From Prevotella sp. KH2C16 (GTDB lineage Bacteria; Bacteroidota; Bacteroidia; Bacteroidales; Bacteroidaceae): 64,000 nucleotides of DNA. Shown in pieces: positions 47,873 through 57,570 of this stretch. The number at the start of each line of letters is the position of its first letter. The first letter of the stretch is position 1. The stretch lies in the NCBI RefSeq assembly GCF_900113305.1, contig NZ_FOOW01000009.1:59508-123507 (forward strand). The letters are read 5' to 3'. The translations under genes and the position numbers were made by a program. The notes below the pieces were generated by a model. That model worked only from the letters and a program-made list of their open reading frames with translations. It did not search any database and was not told the origin of the DNA.

Positions 47873-49252
47873 CTATTTTTTGTCTAAGGCTTTTGCCAGA
47901 ATATCATATAAAGCCTTAGAATAGACTGCCGGGAAATCAGCAGATAAAGGGAAGGGCGATTTTACATATACAAACATCTGATTCTTCTCATATTCATAAT
48001 AAGGTGTCTGATAAGCGTGGGCACTGGGCAAATAAGAATTCTGCCCATTGGTATAGGCTATGAACAGCATCGGGCATCCAACTTCTTTCCGCAACTGCAC
48101 ATCATATTCATTAAACGGCTCACCCTGCGTAAACAAGATGGGGAATCCACCGATATTCACTCCGGCAATCTGAACCTGCAAATAATCTTTTATTTTACCT
48201 TCATGATAGCGCCTTACCATCTGACGACACCAACTGGCAACATCTTCCCTCCATGTAGAAGAAACTTCGACCGGATTGTCAAGTATAGACTGGGCAAAAT
48301 TCGTAATTGTGTCCGCAGTGATGTGCCCGACCCGGAAAGGAAGGCGCGCCTCGCCATAACAGATGCGGAATTCATTCTTCAGTCTAATCTTCCGAAACTT
48401 CATCTTCTGCAGAATGGAGTCGGCCATCTGTCTACCTTTATTGTAAGAGTTCAAGCTGTCCCGTTGAGGGCCTCCTATTGGATCCACATTCCCAGAAGCC
48501 GAAGTAAAGTGAAACACCTCCCCTCCCCATTCCTCTTTAAGAAACTTCGTTTCGAAGCCCGGGAAATCCGCAGAAACGACATGGCTTCCCGGACCAAGGG
48601 TTACGGGATGACAACAGTAATTGACCAATGAGACAATCGGAGCATGGTCTTTGCCTATGAGTCTGAGGACATAAACATGATGGGTGCATGGACCGTTTTT
48701 CTCTCCCCTGTTCATATTAATAGAACAAGTTGTCTGACCAAACTCCATCGAGAATGGCTTGAAGCCTTTCTCATCCATTACCGTTTTTATTGCATTATCT
48801 ATGATAACCTTCCCATAGGTCATGGAATAATTATAATTGCTACCGCCTGGTACGGCACTTGTCCCTCCCGTTCGTGGCGCAGAGTGCGTATGGATATTAT
48901 GCATAAAGATGTGATCCAGAGGAAGCCCCGTCCTCATCGAAATCGAATCGCGCATTGCCGTGGTTTCAGCGATGTCAAGTTCCATCATATCATTAGTAAT
49001 CATACATATTTTTTCTCCCTGAGGACTCCTTATTACCAGACAATGAGTCCTCAAGGGAGTTTGTATAGTTGTAGACAACCCTTTCCGGGCAGCGAACCCT
49101 GCCAACACCACATGGCCTTTGGGCGTGATGTCTGCAATTCCGATATTACAGGTAAATGCCGGTTCAGCCAAAGTCATGGTTGTTGGCAGGAAAAATGCTA
49201 AGAAAACAAAAAATAATATGTGGAAACTTTTATTCATAATTACATCCTTCAC
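47873..49252 (-). CDS. Neutral-ceramidase-fold hydrolase (N-terminal domain only)
   Basis: 459 residues, signal peptide near residues 5-30 (start at MNKS, 49237, is also possible). It matches the neutral/alkaline ceramidase N-terminal (catalytic) domain: CNIGIADITPKG at the start, zinc ligands in HNIHTHSAPRTGG and VNYCCHPVTLG, and SASGNVDP as the active-site loop. Full ceramidases have about 650-750 residues and a C-terminal beta domain, missing here. The family hydrolyses amides in N-acyl sphingosines. In this locus an amide of an amino sugar, such as a muropeptide or N-acetyl group, is a possible alternative substrate; this is inference. Confidence 0.83.
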   Translation of the reverse strand: MKDVIMNKSFHILFFVFLAFFLPTTMTLAEPAFTCNIGIADITPKGHVVLAGFAARKGLSTTIQTPLRTHCLVIRSPQGEKICMITNDMMELDIAETTAMRDSISMRTGLPLDHIFMHNIHTHSAPRTGGTSAVPGGSNYNYSMTYGKVIIDNAIKTVMDEKGFKPFSMEFGQTTCSINMNRGEKNGPCTHHVYVLRLIGKDHAPIVSLVNYCCHPVTLGPGSHVVSADFPGFETKFLKEEWGGEVFHFTSASGNVDPIGGPQRDSLNSYNKGRQMADSILQKMKFRKIRLKNEFRICYGEARLPFRVGHITADTITNFAQSILDNPVEVSSTWREDVASWCRQMVRRYHEGKIKDYLQVQIAGVNIGGFPILFTQGEPFNEYDVQLRKEVGCPMLFIAYTNGQNSYLPSAHAYQTPYYEYEKNQMFVYVKSPFPLSADFPAVYSKALYDILAKALDKK

Positions 49253-49262
49253 TTATCATTAT

Positions 49263-49290
49263 GAGAGCTGTGCCGCATTACACAGCTCTC
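49263..49290 (-). promoter_or_regulatory. Operon-internal hairpin between susD and the ceramidase-like gene
   Basis: Perfect 10-bp stem GAGAGCTGTG / CACAGCTCTC (49263-49272, 49281-49290) without a T run. It could protect the susCD part of the message or lower downstream expression. Confidence 0.6.
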
Positions 49291-49306
49291 TGGAGATGGT
49301 ATATGT

Positions 49307-51142
49307 TTAGTAATCCGGATTCTGCACCAGGGAACCTCCGCTTTTATCAACTTCGATTTGTGGAATCGGACAGAGATACATTTTATTAGAGAAAGCCTTC
49401 TGCGTTCCTTGCATGCTCTGACAATAGCCATAATCAATATCGTAGCTCTTGCCTCGATAGGAGTAAGTATAAATCCATTTGCTGGAATAGACCCAGTTTG
49501 AACCTACATTTTCCTTCGGATTAGTACCCTTAACAACAGCGGTACGATATTGCTTGGAACCATCGGGGAACTCTATCACGGCACAGCCCATAATCGGTAT
49601 GGACTCATAAAAATCGGCTATCTTCCACCGACGAAGGTCGAAATAACGGAAAGGCTCAAACGCCAATTCCACACGACGCTCATTCACCAAGCGGTCGAAC
49701 AAGGAAGACCCCGTATCCGTTACAGGTGGCATCTGGACATCGGCCCGTGAACGCACCTTGTTGATATACTCCCGACAGGTGGCCTCATCGCCTAACATAT
49801 AGGCACACTCTGCATAATTTAAATACATTTCCGCCAATCGAAGCCACGGGAACATAATCGTACCGTTTTCTGTCTCGCTAATAGGATTGGCATCAACATG
49901 CCACTTTCGCAAACCATAACCAGTATCCTGTGTCTGGTTCCAATTCATGATACCTTTCTTCAGATATTTTCCTTTAGTCCCCGGCTGATCATAATAGAGA
50001 TGGTTATTAAAGACCGAGTCGCGGAACACGCAAGAGGAGTCTCCGTAAAGTATTGTCTTGTAAAAGCGTGGATCACGGCCCTGCCAAGGATGATTGGGAT
50101 CCCAGCCAGATCCATCTTCAAAAGGCTTCAACCCCGTATTTTTCATTTCATAATCCAACATTAAGGCCTCAGACGGCTCACAAGCAGTCCAGCCATTAAA
50201 GAATGTCGGTGAATAAAGCAGTTGGGCTTTATCCCCTGCTGTCGTAGAGAAGTATTTGGCCCAAATTACCTCAGGACTGTTTCTATCTGTCCAATAGCCA
50301 TCATAGGTGTCATCCAGAGAATAAGCTCCGCCTATATCCGCACGGTCGACAATCGCCTTGGCAGCATTGAGTGCGCGCGTCCATTTATCTTTGCTGTACT
50401 GCCCCTTAAAAACAGAGCCTTCCGGATCATCAGAATCATTAAACAGCTTACTGGCAGCTATCAATGTTATACGGGACTCAAACGCAAGACACACATCTTT
50501 ACCCACGCGTCCCTGTTCAGAAGGCTTATCAGGAAGCAAAGCCTCTGCCTGATGCAAATCGTTCAGGACGAAATCCACGCAGTCATCAAAGGTATTTCTC
50601 TTGACTCCCATACTGTCCTGGAGTTGATATACTTTTGTTATCAAAGGGACGCCACCGAAACGCTCTATCAGATTTCCATAAGCCCAGGCGCGGAAGAAAT
50701 AGGTTTCCCCTTTCAACTGATTGCGCTTCTCCTCTGTAATGTTCGTTACCTCGTCAATACGGGAGAGCACTTCGTTCATACTTCGTATGAGGGTATAAGC
50801 CCTATTCCAAATGTTAAGGAATGTCGTACGAATATTGTGAGCAGACCCACCTTCGTATCCATACATAAAGCGGCTCGGATCTATTTGACCTCGCTCAATA
50901 TAGTTGGTTGAATTACCTCCATATCGGAAATAACTCTCGTCCGTGATGCTGGCTATATTTCCTTCTGTCAAAGGATCGGGAACCACTGTATAAAAGCTGT
51001 TCACATAAGACTCCAACAAAGAAGCATTGGAAAACACATCTTCTTCTGAAAAGGTGGTCAACGGTTTCTTGCTCAAGAAATCATCCGAACAGGAACATAA
51101 CAGCAAAACCGCTGATGCCACGATTAATCCTATCTGTTTCAT
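49307..51142 (-). CDS. SusD/RagB-type glycan-binding lipoprotein
   Basis: 611 residues, lipobox VLLLCSCSDDFLSKKP (Cys about 18). SusD-like fold: TPR-type helices early (LNIWNRAYTLIRSMNEVLSR) and the C-terminal signature MFPWLRLAEMYLNYAECAYMLG with RVELAFEPFRYFDLRRWK. It caps the SusC transporter at the surface and binds the glycan. It lies 13 bp after susC. The ligand is unknown, but the locus points to an amino-sugar glycan. Confidence 0.94.
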   Translation of the reverse strand: MKQIGLIVASAVLLLCSCSDDFLSKKPLTTFSEEDVFSNASLLESYVNSFYTVVPDPLTEGNIASITDESYFRYGGNSTNYIERGQIDPSRFMYGYEGGSAHNIRTTFLNIWNRAYTLIRSMNEVLSRIDEVTNITEEKRNQLKGETYFFRAWAYGNLIERFGGVPLITKVYQLQDSMGVKRNTFDDCVDFVLNDLHQAEALLPDKPSEQGRVGKDVCLAFESRITLIAASKLFNDSDDPEGSVFKGQYSKDKWTRALNAAKAIVDRADIGGAYSLDDTYDGYWTDRNSPEVIWAKYFSTTAGDKAQLLYSPTFFNGWTACEPSEALMLDYEMKNTGLKPFEDGSGWDPNHPWQGRDPRFYKTILYGDSSCVFRDSVFNNHLYYDQPGTKGKYLKKGIMNWNQTQDTGYGLRKWHVDANPISETENGTIMFPWLRLAEMYLNYAECAYMLGDEATCREYINKVRSRADVQMPPVTDTGSSLFDRLVNERRVELAFEPFRYFDLRRWKIADFYESIPIMGCAVIEFPDGSKQYRTAVVKGTNPKENVGSNWVYSSKWIYTYSYRGKSYDIDYGYCQSMQGTQKAFSNKMYLCPIPQIEVDKSGGSLVQNPDY

Positions 51143-51155
51143 AAAACTATTTCCA

Positions 51156-54100
51156 TTAAAATGTTACTTTGATACCTGCATTATAAATACGCGTCTGAGG
51201 ATAAGTCTGAATGTTGACATCACTATTCTCCGGATCCACATATTTCAGCTTGTCAAATGTCAAGAGATTATATCCACCGATATATATACGCACATTCGTA
51301 ATACCTACCGAGGCCAGCCAGGGTTTGGGGAAAGTATAACCTATCTCAAGATTCTTCAGGCGAAGAAAAGAAGCATCCTTGTGCCAAAAGTCGGTAGCCC
51401 CATAGCGTATTCCTATGCGTGGCCATTCGGCGTCGGTGCGGTCAAGCGTCCAGGCTTTTAGTGCTGCATCCCTGTCGATGTTGCTGAAGTTATAGTCTAT
51501 GAGCGGTTCATAGTAGAACTTGGCACGGGCCTGACCTTGCAATAGCATCATGAAATCGAAATTCTTCCATTGCGCATTAAAGGTTACACCAAAGACAACC
51601 TGCGGGATAGTTGTCAAGTCGCTCCGCTGCCGGTCATAGGTAGTAATCTTGTCGTCCCCATCAATATCCTCATAAATCAACTGTCCCAAAGTGGCACCGC
51701 TGTAAGAGGGATAATTCTTCAAATCCTCTTCCGTACGATAGATACCAATAGCATGATAGTAAAGACTCGAACCCATAGGATGGCCTGTCTGTTGCAAATA
51801 CTCATGGCCTTCGCCCCACGGAGTCTCATCCATAAACTTTATCTTGTTTTTTGCATACAGGAAGTTGGCCGCTATGCTATACATAAAGTCTCTATTAACA
51901 TGCTTCTGATGTGAAAGCTGCAACTCAAAACCGCCGTTGGTAACGATACCAATATTCTCGTCCGGCAAAGAGGTCAGACCCGTATAAGCCGGTACCGACG
52001 CATTACGCTGAACAAGAATGTTTGAGCGACGGGTATGGAAGAACTCCAACTCCCAGGAGAAAAGTCCATTCTTGATATTTCCGTCGAGACCTATATTCCA
52101 AGTTTTCGCAACCTCCCATGTAACATTAGGGTTACCGACTATGCCAGGAATAATAATATTCGCATCTGCTCCGCCAAATTGAGTGATATAATTATACAAG
52201 TAATTGGTAGAAGTCGTGTAGCTATAAGTCGTCAGATACTGGAAGGCAGAGATGTTGTCATTTCCCTGTTCTCCGTAAGAAGCTCGAAGTTTCAAGTTGG
52301 TGAGCCAACTACCCCATGCCTTTTTAACAAAAGGTTCTTCCGAAATGCGCCATCCTGCGGAAATGCCAGGGAAGAATCCCCAACGATTACCCTTGGCAAA
52401 GTTTTCCGATCCGTCCCAACGGAAAATAAACGACAGCATATACTTGCTCATATAGTCGTAGTTTATACGGCCGAAAAAGCTCCGGCGTGCAGTCTCCGCT
52501 GCATTGCCCGTATTGCTCCAATAGTTATGGTCGGCTGTCCCAGCAAAAAGCTGATCCAATGCGTCCGATCCGAAGCTTGAGCGACCGGCACTAAAACGAT
52601 CTATACGATACTGGTTTTGCTCACCGCCAAACATGAAGCTTACATGATGGTCCTTTGCAAAAATCCGGTCATAGTTAATCTGACCGTTCAGCGTCAGACT
52701 ATGCCAGCCACGATAATACTCATCAAGAGACGGCGATGGCCAATAGGTAGAAGTCCTCTCCGTATACTCCCCGGACACTTCATCGTAAGACCAATAGTTC
52801 CAAGGAGTCTTCCAGTTCTTTTCGTAGCTGTTTGTCTTATCATAAGCGAGATGTCCTTCAAGCGATAGACCCTTGATCCATTTATCCAGATTGATTCTTG
52901 CAGTTAGAGTCGTATTTAAAGTATGAATTTTCGTACGGTCATAGCCTGTCAGATTCTGAACCATGACGGCCGGATTCAAGCCCCCACGCAATCTGCCATC
53001 CGGGAAATAAGCAGCACTTGTGGGCTTTGCCCTATAAGTAACCCAGAAGATACCTGACTGATCACTTGGAAATGCCGAATAATGCTTATTCTGTTCCCGT
53101 GCAGACATATCAAACCCAATGGAAAGCCAGTCGGTTACATTAAAGTCAAGGTTTGTGCGCATGTTATACTGTGTATAATTTGTAGCACTCTTGCGATAGA
53201 TACCATCCTGATACTGACCATTCAAAGAGGCGAAATAGGTAAACATTTCAGTTCCACCCTGTGCCGTAACCCCATATTTGTGCTGCAAAGAAAGGGGCTT
53301 GATAACTTCATCATACCAGTCGGTATTCGGATACATGACAGGATCGGAGCCGTCTGCATACTTCTGTATCATCTCGTCCGTATAAGATTGCGGGTCGCCC
53401 TCTATAGCCTGGTCAGCATTCACAGCTTTCGTAAACTCCACGGCGTTCGCCATCTTGGGCAGACGAGTCGGCTGCTGCATACCGAGATCATAAGAGAATA
53501 TAATCGTAGGCTTCGCGCTTTTTTGCCCACGCTTTGTCGTAACGAGAATGACACCATTGGCGGAACGAGAACCGTAGATAGCAGCACTGGCATCCTTCAA
53601 AACTGTTACACTCTCGATCTCATCACCAGACAGGCGGCCGAATTCATCACCTCGTCCCGCCACACCATCGATGACTATCAAGGGCTTATTATCTCCTAAA
53701 GTACTGCGACCACGAATATACATGATAGCATCATCATTGCCAGGTTCTCCAGAGCGATTATTGACAATGACACCAGGAAGCCGGCCTGCCAGTCCTTGCG
53801 ACAGGTTTACCGATGAGTTAGACTCTAATATCTTACCAGATGTAGTTGCGGTGGAGCCCGTCAAGGTAACCTTTTTCTGGGTGCCATAGCCGATGGCCAC
53901 GACTTCATCCAGTTGGTTCACATTCTCTTTCAGAACAACCTTAAAATTTTCCCGATCCTTAACGGAAATGGTTTGTGTAAGATACCCTAAATAAGAAATC
54001 TCGAGCTCACTACCTGAACTTGCCAAAAGGCTGAAATTACCGTCAATGTCCGTTACCGCATTTGCATCTTCGCCTTTTAACTTGATAACAGCCCCTACGA

Positions 54101-54500
54101 GCGGGTCTCCCTTTTCATCGACTACTCGTCCTGTTATTCTTTTCTGTGTACCGACAGGCCTCTGTTGGGTCTGCCGAGGAGAGTGAGCTCTCTTTATCGC
54201 AATCATGCGATTCTTGATGTCAAAAGTAAGATCCTTGTCCAAAACTCTTTCAAGGACTCTTCGTAAAGGTGTTGCCTCAAATTCGTCGGTAATCCGCTTG
54301 TTCACATTCACCTCTTCTGCTTCATAGGCTATCGAATACTTCGTTTGCCTCTCAATCTCTTCCAGAACAGACTTCAAGGTCGCATCCTTAAACGATTTGG
54401 TGATTGTCTGGGCACCGGCAGCGAGTGAACACAGGCATAGAATGGCAAGTGCCATAAGACGCCATTTCCTCGTTTGGGTTCGATTCATAATAAGATTCAT
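51156..54500 (-). CDS. SusC/RagA-type TonB-dependent transporter with STN signalling domain
   Basis: 1114 residues; MNRT at 54488 is an alternative start. After the signal peptide (LMALAILCLCSLAAGAQ) comes an STN domain (ATLKSVLEEIERQTKYSIAY, about 40-110), then a carboxypeptidase-regulatory-like domain (ITGRVVDEKGDPLVGAVIKL), the SusC signature ENVNQLDEVVAIGYGTQKK, the plug (GRLPGVIVNNRSGEPGND) and a 22-strand barrel ending in TRIYNAGIKVTF. The STN domain usually contacts a FecR-type anti-sigma, and such a gene precedes it by 51 bp. Import of oligosaccharides into the periplasm. Confidence 0.96.
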   Translation of the reverse strand: MNLIMNRTQTRKWRLMALAILCLCSLAAGAQTITKSFKDATLKSVLEEIERQTKYSIAYEAEEVNVNKRITDEFEATPLRRVLERVLDKDLTFDIKNRMIAIKRAHSPRQTQQRPVGTQKRITGRVVDEKGDPLVGAVIKLKGEDANAVTDIDGNFSLLASSGSELEISYLGYLTQTISVKDRENFKVVLKENVNQLDEVVAIGYGTQKKVTLTGSTATTSGKILESNSSVNLSQGLAGRLPGVIVNNRSGEPGNDDAIMYIRGRSTLGDNKPLIVIDGVAGRGDEFGRLSGDEIESVTVLKDASAAIYGSRSANGVILVTTKRGQKSAKPTIIFSYDLGMQQPTRLPKMANAVEFTKAVNADQAIEGDPQSYTDEMIQKYADGSDPVMYPNTDWYDEVIKPLSLQHKYGVTAQGGTEMFTYFASLNGQYQDGIYRKSATNYTQYNMRTNLDFNVTDWLSIGFDMSAREQNKHYSAFPSDQSGIFWVTYRAKPTSAAYFPDGRLRGGLNPAVMVQNLTGYDRTKIHTLNTTLTARINLDKWIKGLSLEGHLAYDKTNSYEKNWKTPWNYWSYDEVSGEYTERTSTYWPSPSLDEYYRGWHSLTLNGQINYDRIFAKDHHVSFMFGGEQNQYRIDRFSAGRSSFGSDALDQLFAGTADHNYWSNTGNAAETARRSFFGRINYDYMSKYMLSFIFRWDGSENFAKGNRWGFFPGISAGWRISEEPFVKKAWGSWLTNLKLRASYGEQGNDNISAFQYLTTYSYTTSTNYLYNYITQFGGADANIIIPGIVGNPNVTWEVAKTWNIGLDGNIKNGLFSWELEFFHTRRSNILVQRNASVPAYTGLTSLPDENIGIVTNGGFELQLSHQKHVNRDFMYSIAANFLYAKNKIKFMDETPWGEGHEYLQQTGHPMGSSLYYHAIGIYRTEEDLKNYPSYSGATLGQLIYEDIDGDDKITTYDRQRSDLTTIPQVVFGVTFNAQWKNFDFMMLLQGQARAKFYYEPLIDYNFSNIDRDAALKAWTLDRTDAEWPRIGIRYGATDFWHKDASFLRLKNLEIGYTFPKPWLASVGITNVRIYIGGYNLLTFDKLKYVDPENSDVNIQTYPQTRIYNAGIKVTF

Positions 54501-54551
54501 AATTAGGTTTGTTTTAATTATTAAGTTTAGTTCAGGTTTATATGATGTTTA

Positions 54552-55577
54552 TTACGGTTTCTGCATTGACTTGATATAGATGTCCTTGCCCTTTCTTTCT
54601 ACTTTGAAAAGCGCAATTGACTGCAAGGTGGAAATAACATCGTTGATGGTCTCCTTGTTCCGTAGGGAGATTGTGAATTTTTTCCTATATAGTTCGGGAG
54701 AGAGGACATGAATCCTCACGGCATAGGTACGGGAGAGGATTCTTGCTAAATTGCCCATCGAGATTGCATTGTAATTAAGTCGGTTGCTGATCCATGCATT
54801 CGGCTCATTGCCCATTCTGGACTTGGACAGAATGCCAGATGCCGCATCAAGGGTCGCGACCTCACCGGGCTGGAGAACAAGCCGTTCTCCAGCCCGGTCG
54901 ATTTCAACCTCGCCTGACAACAAAGAGGTAGAAATGAAAGGATCGTCTTTATAGGCTTGTATATTGAAATGTGTGCCCCTGACGGTAACTTCATAGCCGC
55001 TTGTATGGACCACAAATTTCTTGCCCTCGTGTCTGGTAACCTCGAAATACCCCTCGCCTTCCAATGACACACGGCGGTTTTTCTTGTTGAAGTTGCTGGC
55101 ATAGGTAAGTCTGCTCCCCGCATTCAACCAAACCACGGAACTGTCGGGCAGCATGAGCTTCATCTTGCTCCCATAGGGGACGCTCGCCACATAGTAGTCA
55201 GGATTTCTGTTCTCCAGGAGAAGCCATGTGACGAAAGAGGACATCGCTATGAAAGCGACCATGGCAGCAGCCTGCAACAAGCGCATGCGGATTACACGGC
55301 TACGATGACGCTTCGCCTTCTGTAACCGGGCTGCATCTTCAAGAGCCTCGTCCATGAGTTCCCATTCTTCCTTTGTATTGCCAGAGACCTCATAAGCATG
55401 CTCCCACTCCTTTTCCCACTGGCGGAAAAGAGCACGGTTGGACTTGTCTGCCCTGACGAAATCTGCCAGCTGACCATCCTCGTCTTCCGAAGTCTTGCCC
55501 TCGAAATAGCGTTTCATCAGAGTATATATGTCCTGTAGGTTGTGGATATCTGTCATGAAATAATAGATTGGTTTCAT
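54552..55577 (-). CDS. FecR-type anti-sigma factor
   Basis: 341 residues. A cytosolic N-terminal part (about 1-100), one membrane helix (LLQAAAMVAFIAMSSFVTWLL), a periplasmic FecR domain (MKLMLPDSSVVWLNAGSRLT, VSLEGEGYFEVTRHEGKKF) and a C-terminal DUF4974-like part (IRIHVLSPELYRKKFTISLR). It should hold the divergent sigma factor until SusC signals substrate. MTDI at 55556 is an alternative start. Upstream, about 55590-55625, a sequence reading AGAAACTTTTTCTTAGGTC on the minus strand followed by TGCGTAGG could be a sigma-ECF promoter; low confidence. Confidence 0.92.
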   Translation of the reverse strand: MKPIYYFMTDIHNLQDIYTLMKRYFEGKTSEDEDGQLADFVRADKSNRALFRQWEKEWEHAYEVSGNTKEEWELMDEALEDAARLQKAKRHRSRVIRMRLLQAAAMVAFIAMSSFVTWLLLENRNPDYYVASVPYGSKMKLMLPDSSVVWLNAGSRLTYASNFNKKNRRVSLEGEGYFEVTRHEGKKFVVHTSGYEVTVRGTHFNIQAYKDDPFISTSLLSGEVEIDRAGERLVLQPGEVATLDAASGILSKSRMGNEPNAWISNRLNYNAISMGNLARILSRTYAVRIHVLSPELYRKKFTISLRNKETINDVISTLQSIALFKVERKGKDIYIKSMQKP

Positions 55578-55659
55578 AATGATGATGCCTGAAGAAACAA
55601 AAACCCTACGCAGACCTAAGAAAAAGTTTCTTTTTTTCTATTTATTCGCCATAAATTTA

Positions 55660-55667
55660 TAAATTTG
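55660..55667 (+). promoter_or_regulatory. Promoter -7 element for the ECF sigma gene
   Basis: TAAATTTG, 21 bp before the ATG, suggests housekeeping-sigma transcription of the regulator. Confidence 0.55.
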
Positions 55668-55688
55668 CATTAGATATCATATATTACC

Positions 55689-56297
55689 ATGTCAAAATAT
55701 GAGGATGCCGAGATACTGATGCGCGAAATCCGAATGGGGAAATCGAGTGCCTTTGAATATCTTTTCAAAGTGTATTATCCTCGCATGCACAATTTTGCCA
55801 TCCGCTATCTCAAGCAGGAAGACACGGTGAGAGATGTCATCCAGAATACCTTGATAACCCTTTATGAAAAGAGAGACTCTTTCTTCGGTGCCACCCCTTC
55901 GGGCATTCTATTCACGACCCTTCGCAACCAATGCCTCAGCGAACTTCGGCATCAGGCTGTAATCAACGACTACAAAACGGACTTCGTGAACAAACACAAG
56001 GGCGAGGAGCTATATAATATGGATTTTCTTGGCCAACCCGACAAAACCCTCCTCTACGAGGAACTTATCCAGCAAGTGAACGAAATACTGGATTCCCTCT
56101 CTGAACGCAGCAAGGAGGTTTTTGTCTTGAGCCGTATGGAAGGACTTAAGAATAAAGAAATCGCTGAAAAGCTGGGGCTTTCCGTCAAAACAGTAGAAAA
56201 GCATATCACCATCGCCACCAAGACTCTCAAGAATGCCCTAAGCGATAAAGAGTTCTTCATTGCGTTGATCTTGCTGGCGCATTTCCCCTGTCCTTAA
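55689..56297 (+). CDS. ECF sigma factor (Bacteroides expansion type)
   Basis: 202 residues. Sigma region 2 (MGKSSAFEYLFKVYYPRMHN, YLKQEDTVRDVIQNTLI) and region 4 (LDSLSERSKEVFVLSRMEGL, KNKEIAEKLGLSVKTVEKHI). It would direct RNA polymerase to the susC operon once released from FecR, with which it is divergent (111 bp apart). A terminator follows about 135 bp after the stop. Confidence 0.94.
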   Translation: MSKYEDAEILMREIRMGKSSAFEYLFKVYYPRMHNFAIRYLKQEDTVRDVIQNTLITLYEKRDSFFGATPSGILFTTLRNQCLSELRHQAVINDYKTDFVNKHKGEELYNMDFLGQPDKTLLYEELIQQVNEILDSLSERSKEVFVLSRMEGLKNKEIAEKLGLSVKTVEKHITIATKTLKNALSDKEFFIALILLAHFPCP

Positions 56298-56433
56298 AAT
56301 CCGCTAAAGGTTTTCAGACCGACCCAAAACATCCCTGCTTATCCCAAGATTTTCCAAATATTCATTCTGATAGAGCCAGATTACTTTATCAGAACACAGG
56401 TCTCATTGATTACTCTTCCTATTATACATTTTT

Positions 56434-56463
56434 GTTGACTTTTATGAGTCAACCTTTTTTTCA
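56434..56463 (+). terminator. Terminator after the ECF sigma gene
   Basis: Stem GTTGACT / AGTCAAC (56434-56440, 56447-56453) followed by C and eight T. Confidence 0.72.
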
Positions 56464-56512
56464 GCTGAGACCTTCGTGCGAAACTTGGTTTTATGATTAG
56501 CTTAATACTTTC

Positions 56513-57457
56513 TCATCTGTTTTTCGTTACTGTGTGCAGAATTTTTCCTTCCTTGTTAATCATATACATAACTAATGCTGTCTTTGAGGCGGAGAACACA
56601 GAGAATCCTGACTCTGGGCTGCAGAATACTGTTCCCTCTATGGGGTGCACCTTTCGGGACAACGATGCCGAAGAATTGACCACATAATCGATAGGGTCGT
56701 CCTTCATTCGGATGTGCTGGAAATTATGAATATGCCCACAGGCATACATCGCCACATTCTTGTGCTTCTTCAGCACGGGCAACAGACGGTTCTGAAGGTC
56801 AGTGCGTTCTGACTGGCTCTTTGGCGTTTCTGCGTAAATGGGATGATGCCCGAAACAAACCACCCAATCCTCGTTTGCATTCGTCAGTACGCTGTCGAGC
56901 CACACGAGCTGTGCCTTATAGTCTTGCTTGTATGCATCAGGATAGGTAGTACGGTCGCGGCGATACTTCTCTATCATCGGCGGTGTGTCCAGCATAACTA
57001 TTCGCACCGACACACCGTTGTCCTCCAGCACCCGGGTGTAATACCGCGCCGGCATCACCCACCGTCTGCTCACCTGGGAATAGTCCAGACAGGCCTGAGT
57101 GTTTCCCCGATACTCATGATTGCCCAAGACGGGAAACCAGTCGAGCATCAGTTCGGGATGGGAATAGACCAGCTCATAGTTGGTCAGCCATAGGGGATCG
57201 TTCACAGAAACCACGCCATTGAAGTGGTGTACATCTCCCACGGCAACCATGCATTCGGGCTTAACCGTTTCGCCCATCGTCCCCATCATCTCAGCAATGG
57301 GCTTTTGATCATAATATCCATTCCGGCCATTGTCGTTCACCATATAGAAAGTCAAATCGCCTTTCATCCGCTTCCATTCTGCCGGTGTCTGGGCATGAAT
57401 GCCCCCGATAGAAAGGAAAACCGTGAACGCTATCAGTATCAATTGTATTTTTTTCAT
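56513..57457 (-). CDS. Secreted calcineurin-like (purple-acid-type) phosphatase
   Basis: 314 residues, signal peptide MKKIQLILIAFTVFLSIGGIHA. Metallophosphoesterase core with MVNDNGRNG, VAVGDVHHFNGV, FPVLGNHEYRGN, VVCFGHHPIYAE and ACGHIHNFQHI; these include the Asp, Asn and His ligands for a dinuclear metal site. Resembles tartrate-resistant acid phosphatase. It lies 113 bp after a TonB receptor on the same strand and probably releases phosphate, or dephosphorylates the receptor's ligand, in the periplasm. Confidence 0.9.
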   Translation of the reverse strand: MKKIQLILIAFTVFLSIGGIHAQTPAEWKRMKGDLTFYMVNDNGRNGYYDQKPIAEMMGTMGETVKPECMVAVGDVHHFNGVVSVNDPLWLTNYELVYSHPELMLDWFPVLGNHEYRGNTQACLDYSQVSRRWVMPARYYTRVLEDNGVSVRIVMLDTPPMIEKYRRDRTTYPDAYKQDYKAQLVWLDSVLTNANEDWVVCFGHHPIYAETPKSQSERTDLQNRLLPVLKKHKNVAMYACGHIHNFQHIRMKDDPIDYVVNSSASLSRKVHPIEGTVFCSPESGFSVFSASKTALVMYMINKEGKILHTVTKNR

Positions 57458-57570
57458 ATCTGCTTATTGCCCTTTCTGCACAACTGGCCAACTTGATCGT
57501 ACCAATCTGCTGCCGTATGCAAGAGTCTTCTAATTCTTACTATAATTCACTATTCATTCACTCTGCCAGG

